DNA of 42,712 nt from Desulfovibrio sp. OttesenSCG-928-A18 (GTDB lineage: Bacteria; Desulfobacterota; Desulfovibrionia; Desulfovibrionales; Desulfovibrionaceae). Below the pieces are notes generated by a model. The model was not told the origin of the DNA and ran no database searches. It saw only the letters and a list, made by a program, of their open reading frames with translations. Position numbers and translations under genes: made by a program. Within the stretch, counting starts at the first letter, position 1; the number at the start of each line of letters is the position of its first letter. The DNA lies in assembly GCA_030267245.1 (NCBI GenBank), contig JAJDJN010000002.1, positions 1 to 42,712 of the forward strand. The letters run 5' to 3'. Below are positions 38,531 through 42,712 of this stretch, one piece after another.

Positions 38531-39346
38531 TCAAGCGAATTTATCCGCTATCTCACGGGCTTCGCTCAGTGAATTGTCTTTATTCCAGGCCTCTTGCGCC
38601 GCGCGAAAGGCTTCTTCTTTTTTGTTCCACTGCATGTAGAGCTTGGCCATGTTCAAAAGGGTGCGCGGATGGCTGCCGAACTGTTTGACCGCGCGCAGGT
38701 AGACCGATTCGGCCTTTTCGAATTCGCGCAGTTCCGTATAGCATTTGGCGGCCAGGCCGTATGCCTTGCTTTCTTTGGGAAAGCGCTCCATGGCCTGTTC
38801 CAGCATTTCGGCCGCTTCAAAAAAAAGGGCGAATTGCATGAACCATTCGCCCAGTTGGGCGAGCAGGCCCGGTTCATCGCCGTATTCCTCCGCCAGAAGG
38901 CGAAAGGACGCTCTGCCCCTGGGCTTGTCGCCGGAGCGCAGGTGCTCCAGCCCGCTCTGTTCCAGGGCGCATTTGCGTTTGAGTTTTTTTTCGGCGGCGT
39001 CCTCCTCTTTTACCTTGACGTTCTGGCTGAGGGCCTTGTGCAACAGAATCAGGGTGCCGTGCAGCTTTTTTTCCTCGCCCGGGGTGTAGGGCAGGGCGGC
39101 ATTTTTTGATTTTGCCAGGGACTGGAAGATATTGCGTACGGCCGGCTGGCGGTTGAGGTCCTGGACGCATTCGGCAATGAGCACTTCGATTTCAAAGCAG
39201 ACCTGGCGCGGCAGGCGTCCGGGCTCGTATTCGTCCAGGGCGGTCAGTATGGATTCAAGGGCGCGTATGGTGTCGTCGCGTTTGAGCTGCGCTTTGGCGC
39301 GCGCGAATTTTTGGCCCACCGGAGGCATGGAGAAAAGTTGCGGCAT
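38531..39346 (-). CDS. TPR-repeat protein
   Basis: 271 aa. The C-terminal half has at least three tetratricopeptide-type repeats (..LLAQLGEWFMQFALFFEAAEMLEQAMERFP.., ..AYGLAAKCYTELREFEKAESVYLRAVKQFG.., ..TLLNMAKLYMQWNKKEEAFRAAQEAWNKD..). The N-terminal part is helical and charged. No signal peptide, so cytoplasmic. It probably acts as a protein-binding scaffold; partner unknown. Confidence 0.85.
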   Translation of the reverse strand: MPQLFSMPPVGQKFARAKAQLKRDDTIRALESILTALDEYEPGRLPRQVCFEIEVLIAECVQDLNRQPAVRNIFQSLAKSKNAALPYTPGEEKKLHGTLILLHKALSQNVKVKEEDAAEKKLKRKCALEQSGLEHLRSGDKPRGRASFRLLAEEYGDEPGLLAQLGEWFMQFALFFEAAEMLEQAMERFPKESKAYGLAAKCYTELREFEKAESVYLRAVKQFGSHPRTLLNMAKLYMQWNKKEEAFRAAQEAWNKDNSLSEAREIADKFA

Positions 39347-39611
39347 GGCGGATTACTAATTCCCTTCCTTGGCGTAGATACTCCACGCATCGTACTTCAA
39401 TCGCGCATATTAGACAATGCGCATCATGCGCTGCCAAAACTGCCCAAATCTCCTGCCCCTCTCTTGTGATGCGCCGGGTCCTTTGTTATTCATGTTGAGG
39501 ATGGCGGCGGCTTCAGGCAAAAGCGTCGCTGCGGCAAGACATCCGTGCCGGAAGCGTTGTTCTTTTATACTCCCTCACCGCCGCTCAAAGCCGGTAACAG
39601 GAGATTTGCCC

Positions 39612-40238
39612 ATGTTCCATTTTCTCCTGCCCAAAGGTGCGCCTTTTTTTGAACTCCTCATCAAACAAAACGACATCCTCTGCGCGGTGGCCTCCTCCCT
39701 GGCCGAACTGCTCAGGGATCATACCCTTGTGGACGAGCCGCACAGAAAGATCTCCCTGCTTGAAGAAGAGGCCGACGGCATATACCTGACCCTGACCCGG
39801 CATCTGTCGCAGACTTTCATCACCCCCATCGACCGCGAGGATATACTGCACATCAACAAGGCGCAGGAAGAGGCCATCAACTTCATGCAGAATATGGCCA
39901 ACAGGCTGTATATTTTTGAATTCGACCGCATACGCTTTCCCATGTTGCAGCTCGGCCGGACCCTGAACGGCATGACAGTTCTGGTCGGCTCCATGCTCCG
40001 GGGCCTGTCGCGCAAGCGGGACAGCCACGACTCCAGGGCTTTTCGCGTTCTGCATGAAGAAAGTGAAATGCTGCTGAGCATGGGGCTGGTCGAACTGCAC
40101 GACCTGCCAAACCCCACGACTACGGACCTGCTGGACATGCACAAATGGAGCCAGACCTATGACCGCATGGAACTGGTCATCGCCAGCGTGGTTGACCTCG
40201 CCCAAGCCATTGAAGAAGCGGTTTTGAAAAATGTTTGA
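39612..40238 (+). CDS. DUF47 (PhoU-like) protein
   Basis: 208 aa from ATG 39612 (AGGAG upstream; the longer track start is rejected). All-helical, with the DUF47 blocks ..ISLLEEEADGIYLTLTRHLSQTFITPIDREDILHI.. and a second helical repeat. DUF47 proteins are almost always encoded with Pit transporters and are thought to adjust phosphate uptake, as PhoU does for Pst. It overlaps the next gene by 8 nt. Confidence 0.88.
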   Translation: MFHFLLPKGAPFFELLIKQNDILCAVASSLAELLRDHTLVDEPHRKISLLEEEADGIYLTLTRHLSQTFITPIDREDILHINKAQEEAINFMQNMANRLYIFEFDRIRFPMLQLGRTLNGMTVLVGSMLRGLSRKRDSHDSRAFRVLHEESEMLLSMGLVELHDLPNPTTTDLLDMHKWSQTYDRMELVIASVVDLAQAIEEAVLKNV

Positions 40239-41229
40239 GGTACCTCTCCTTCTGGTCCTCATCGTCATTGCCGCCCTTGTTTTCGACTTTACCAACGGGG
40301 CGCACGACTGCGCCAACGCCATTGCCACGGTGGTGTCCACCAAGGTGCTTACCCCGCGTTTCGCGGTGTGTATGGCGGCCCTGCTCAACCTGGTGGGAGC
40401 GCTGCTCGGGACCGAGGTGGCGCATACCCTGGGTGGCGGCATAGTGCGTCCGGAAGTGGTGGCGGGCAGTCATATTCTCGTGCTGGCGGCCCTTGTCGGC
40501 GCCATCGCCTGGAACAGCATCACCTGGTATTTCGGCATTCCCTCGTCCTCGTCCCACGCCCTGATCGGCGGTCTGATGGGCGCTTCCCTGGCTCATGCCG
40601 GGGCCCAGTCCCTGAACGGCGCGTCCATCATCAAAAAGGTGGTCCTGCCGCTGCTCATTTCTCCCCTGGCCGGCTTCGCCATGGGCCTTGTGCTCATGGG
40701 CGTCATCTGCATTCTGTTTTTCAGGGTCAACAGGCCCCTGGTCAACCGCATTTTTCGCAAATCACAGATCGCCTCGGCCGGGGTCATGGCCCTCAGCCAC
40801 GGCTTGAACGACGCCCAGAAGACCATGGGCATCATTACCCTGGCCCTGCTCATTTTCGGGCAGATCGACGACATAACGGTGCCGCTCTGGGTCAAGATCG
40901 CCTGCGCCCTGGCCATGGCCGCGGGCACGGGCCTTGGCGGCTGGAAAATCGTCAAGACCATGGGGCACAAGATTTTCAAGCTTGAGCCGGTGCACGGCTT
41001 CGCGGCGGAGACCTCGGCGGCCATGGTCATAGGCGGCGCTTCACTGCTGGGCGCGCCCATCAGCACCACGCATACCATCACGGCCTGCATTTTCGGTGTC
41101 GGTTCCACCAAACGCCTATCCGCCGTGCGCTGGGGCGTGGCCGGCAACCTGATCATCGCCTGGGTGCTGACCATCCCGGCCTCGGGCCTGGTGGGGGCGC
41201 TCTGTTTCTGGCTGCTGGATCTGTTTTAG
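40231..41229 (+). CDS. pit: Pit-family low-affinity inorganic phosphate transporter
   Basis: 332 aa with about 10 membrane helices. The two Pit signature repeats are present: FDFTNGAHDCANAIATVVSTKVLTPRFAV near the N-terminus and SHGLNDAQKTMGIITLAL in the middle, plus GAPISTTHTITACIFGVGS. It imports phosphate (as metal phosphate) driven by protons or sodium. Its overlap with the DUF47 gene indicates a joint operon. Confidence 0.93.
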   Translation: MFEVPLLLVLIVIAALVFDFTNGAHDCANAIATVVSTKVLTPRFAVCMAALLNLVGALLGTEVAHTLGGGIVRPEVVAGSHILVLAALVGAIAWNSITWYFGIPSSSSHALIGGLMGASLAHAGAQSLNGASIIKKVVLPLLISPLAGFAMGLVLMGVICILFFRVNRPLVNRIFRKSQIASAGVMALSHGLNDAQKTMGIITLALLIFGQIDDITVPLWVKIACALAMAAGTGLGGWKIVKTMGHKIFKLEPVHGFAAETSAAMVIGGASLLGAPISTTHTITACIFGVGSTKRLSAVRWGVAGNLIIAWVLTIPASGLVGALCFWLLDLF

Positions 41230-41297
41230 AGCCTGCCCGGATTTTTTGGCCTCCGGAGGCGTTTTAACCCTGGAATTTCCAGGAAAGGGAGCGGGCA

Positions 41298-41876
41298 ATG
41301 ACCGAAAAAGAAAAAATGCTGGCCGGCGAGCTTTACGACTGCGGCGACCCCGAACTCATGGAGCTGTGGCACAAGGGCAAGAACCTGGCCCGCGCATACA
41401 ACCAGCTCGATTATGCCGATAAAGCGGGGCAGCGCCGCATTCTGGAAGCGCTGCTCGGCTCCTGCGGTGAGAACCTGCAGATCACCGCGCCTTTTTTTGT
41501 GGATTACGGCTGCTTCATCCACTTCGGCAACAACTGCGAAGTGAACATGAACTGCGTGTTCCTGGATTGCAATGAAATCCGCCTGGGCGACAACACCCTC
41601 ATCGGTCCGGGAGTGCATGTCTATACGGTGTTTCATCCGCTCAGGGCCGAAGAACGCTTTCATGTGCACCGCAGCGGCGGCTTTCCCTTTGCCATCGGCC
41701 TGACAGCGCCCGTGAGCATCGGCAACGGGGTCTGGATCGGCGGCAACTGCACGATCATGCCCGGCGTCAGCATCGGCGACAACGTGACCATAGGCGCCGG
41801 CAGCATGGTGACCAAATCCCTGCCCTCCAATGTTCTGGCCCTGGGCTCCCCCTGCCGGGTCGTGCGCGAACTCTGA
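41298..41876 (+). CDS. Maltose/galactoside-type O-acetyltransferase
   Basis: 192 aa with AAAGGGAG before the ATG. An N-terminal Mac domain (MTEKEKMLAGELYDCGDPEL..ARAYNQLD) and a left-handed beta-helix with hexapeptide repeats (..VSIGNGVWIGGNCTIMPGVSIGDNVTIGAGSMVTKSLP..). The likely active His lies in YTVFHPL. These enzymes transfer acetyl from acetyl-CoA to sugars. It is 68 bp after pit; the link to phosphate uptake is probably only position. Confidence 0.9.
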   Translation: MTEKEKMLAGELYDCGDPELMELWHKGKNLARAYNQLDYADKAGQRRILEALLGSCGENLQITAPFFVDYGCFIHFGNNCEVNMNCVFLDCNEIRLGDNTLIGPGVHVYTVFHPLRAEERFHVHRSGGFPFAIGLTAPVSIGNGVWIGGNCTIMPGVSIGDNVTIGAGSMVTKSLPSNVLALGSPCRVVREL

Positions 41877-42047
41877 AAAAGGGCGCGGACACTGTTGAAG
41901 CGCGAAGCTTTCCTTTACTTTTGTACGTTATCAAGGCATAAATGCATGATAGTCATAAATCTGCAGACTTCATGCGCGTAACGGCCGGGGCCGGCGGCAG
42001 GAAGCCTGAAAACACATGCAAGGCCATATGCGTCGGACGGGGGAGGC

Positions 42048-42712
42048 GTGAACAGCGCGGAGCGGGAACGTTGCGTTATCTATACGGGCATTTACGGCGG
42101 ATATGACCCTCTGCCTTTTGTTGAAGCGCCCGATCCTTCCCTTGACTACGTGTGTTTCACCGATGCGGATCTCGCCACGGACGGGGTCTGGCAGATCCGC
42201 CGGACCGTTCCCGTGCTGGCCGACCCGCACCGGGATTCGCGCCGGGTCAAGCTGCTGCCGCATCTTTTTTTGCCGGAATACACCATTTCTCTATGGGTTG
42301 ACGGCAACTGCACCCTGCGCCCCGGCCTGACGCGTTCCTTGCTTGAGCGGGCGACGCGGCGTCTGCCCATGGCCCTTATGCCGCACCAGGAGCGCGGTTG
42401 CGCCTATGCCGAAGCCGAAACAGTGCTGTTGTACGGCCTAGACGACCCCGCCCTAGTGCGCCGCCAGATGTACGCCTACCGCTCCCTCGGCTTTCCCGTC
42501 GGGTACGGGCTGCATGTCGGGAACTTTATGGTGCGAAGGCACCTTGACCCGCGCTGCCGGGCTCTGTGCGAGCTCTGGTGGAAGGAGCTGTGCAGCCATT
42601 CGCGCCGCGATCAGCTCAGTTTTTCCTTTGTCCGCTGGAGCACCCGGCAGGAGGTGGAGACACTGCCCTGGAGCTACTACGACAACCCCTTTTTTACCTG
42701 GGGCAGCGACGG
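42048..42712 (+). CDS. DUF616-type glycosyltransferase-like protein, partial
   Basis: Begins with GTG 42048 (GGGGGAGG upstream) and is open to the window end, giving 221 codons. VNSAERERCVIYTGIYGGYDPLPF.. is followed by DYVCFTDADL, ISLWVDGNCTLRPGL (the D-x-N/D-like metal site) and ALMPHQERGCAYAEA. This is the pattern of DUF616, related to glycosyltransferases that work on cell-surface or secreted glycans. The track lists no plus-strand ORF for it because it lacks a stop. Confidence 0.75.
   Translation, partial: MNSAERERCVIYTGIYGGYDPLPFVEAPDPSLDYVCFTDADLATDGVWQIRRTVPVLADPHRDSRRVKLLPHLFLPEYTISLWVDGNCTLRPGLTRSLLERATRRLPMALMPHQERGCAYAEAETVLLYGLDDPALVRRQMYAYRSLGFPVGYGLHVGNFMVRRHLDPRCRALCELWWKELCSHSRRDQLSFSFVRWSTRQEVETLPWSYYDNPFFTWGSD

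Noticed and set aside
39585-40442. 285-aa minus-strand ORF
   Set aside because: Lies antisense across the DUF47 and pit genes, both with clear family patterns and ribosome sites.
1-42712. CRISPR array, rRNA genes, insertion sequences or transposases
   Set aside because: None seen on reading both strands; the only mobile element found is the ICE itself.

Overview
The window holds a tRNA-borne integrative conjugative element (ICE) of about 32.4 kb inside an ordinary proteobacterial chromosome. The chromosome looks like a Desulfovibrio/Bilophila-type sulfidogen (Desulfobacterota). That placement is an inference from the flanking gene set (acetate-permease operon with a DUF294/CBS protein, DUF47-Pit pair) and from recalled resemblance; no search was run. 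The chromosome and the ICE transfer genes are moderately GC-rich, whereas the cargo at about 1.6-6.9 kb is clearly AT-rich.

Layout. Bases 1-362 are left chromosomal flank, with a short TrkH-like ORF and the original terminator of the tRNA-Glu gene. A 45-bp direct repeat (363-407 and 32739-32783) is the 3' part of tRNA-Glu(UUC) from the anticodon loop to CCA; it marks the two ICE ends. The intact tRNA gene is at 32740-32816 on the minus strand. Inside the left end come GGTACACAG repeats (likely integrase arm sites), an IncFII/IncL-type RepA, and AT-rich cargo: two unknown genes (the first with a possible LOTUS/OST-HTH domain), a separately promoted, heavily structured ~350-nt RNA gene, and a Gabija-like OLD nuclease/UvrD helicase pair. 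Next are a candidate oriT region, a lytic transglycosylase, a MobC-like protein and a MOBP-type relaxase (plus strand), then an XRE repressor, a small protein and an MFS exporter.

From 11.9 to 30.4 kb nearly every gene is on the minus strand. Read in the direction of transcription (from 30.4 kb down) they are traK-traL-traM, trbB, a Mu Com-like zinc finger gene, trbC-D-E-J-L-F-G-H-I, the VirD4/TraG coupling protein, traF, a small protein, an ArdC-metalloprotease-primase fusion, a BFD-like protein and a type IA topoisomerase. This is an IncP-like mating-pair-formation and DNA-processing set. Three of these genes (topoisomerase, traG, trbC) share an imperfect two-hairpin leader 14-18 nt before the start codon, and the ICE encodes a Com-type RNA-binding protein that could act on it. 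The right end carries a small regulator, a second copy of the small-protein family, an excisionase-like gene and a tyrosine recombinase next to the att site.

The right chromosomal flank has an acetate uptake operon (cNMP/CBS/DUF294 protein, DnaQ-like exonuclease, DUF485 protein, ActP) preceded by a 30-codon ORF and a strong terminator, then a coiled-coil protein, a TPR protein, a DUF47-Pit phosphate transporter pair, a maltose-type O-acetyltransferase and a partial DUF616 glycosyltransferase.

The strongest candidates for new biology are the 3.6-4.0 kb structured RNA with its neighbouring unknown genes, and the repeated leader paired with a Com-like regulator.
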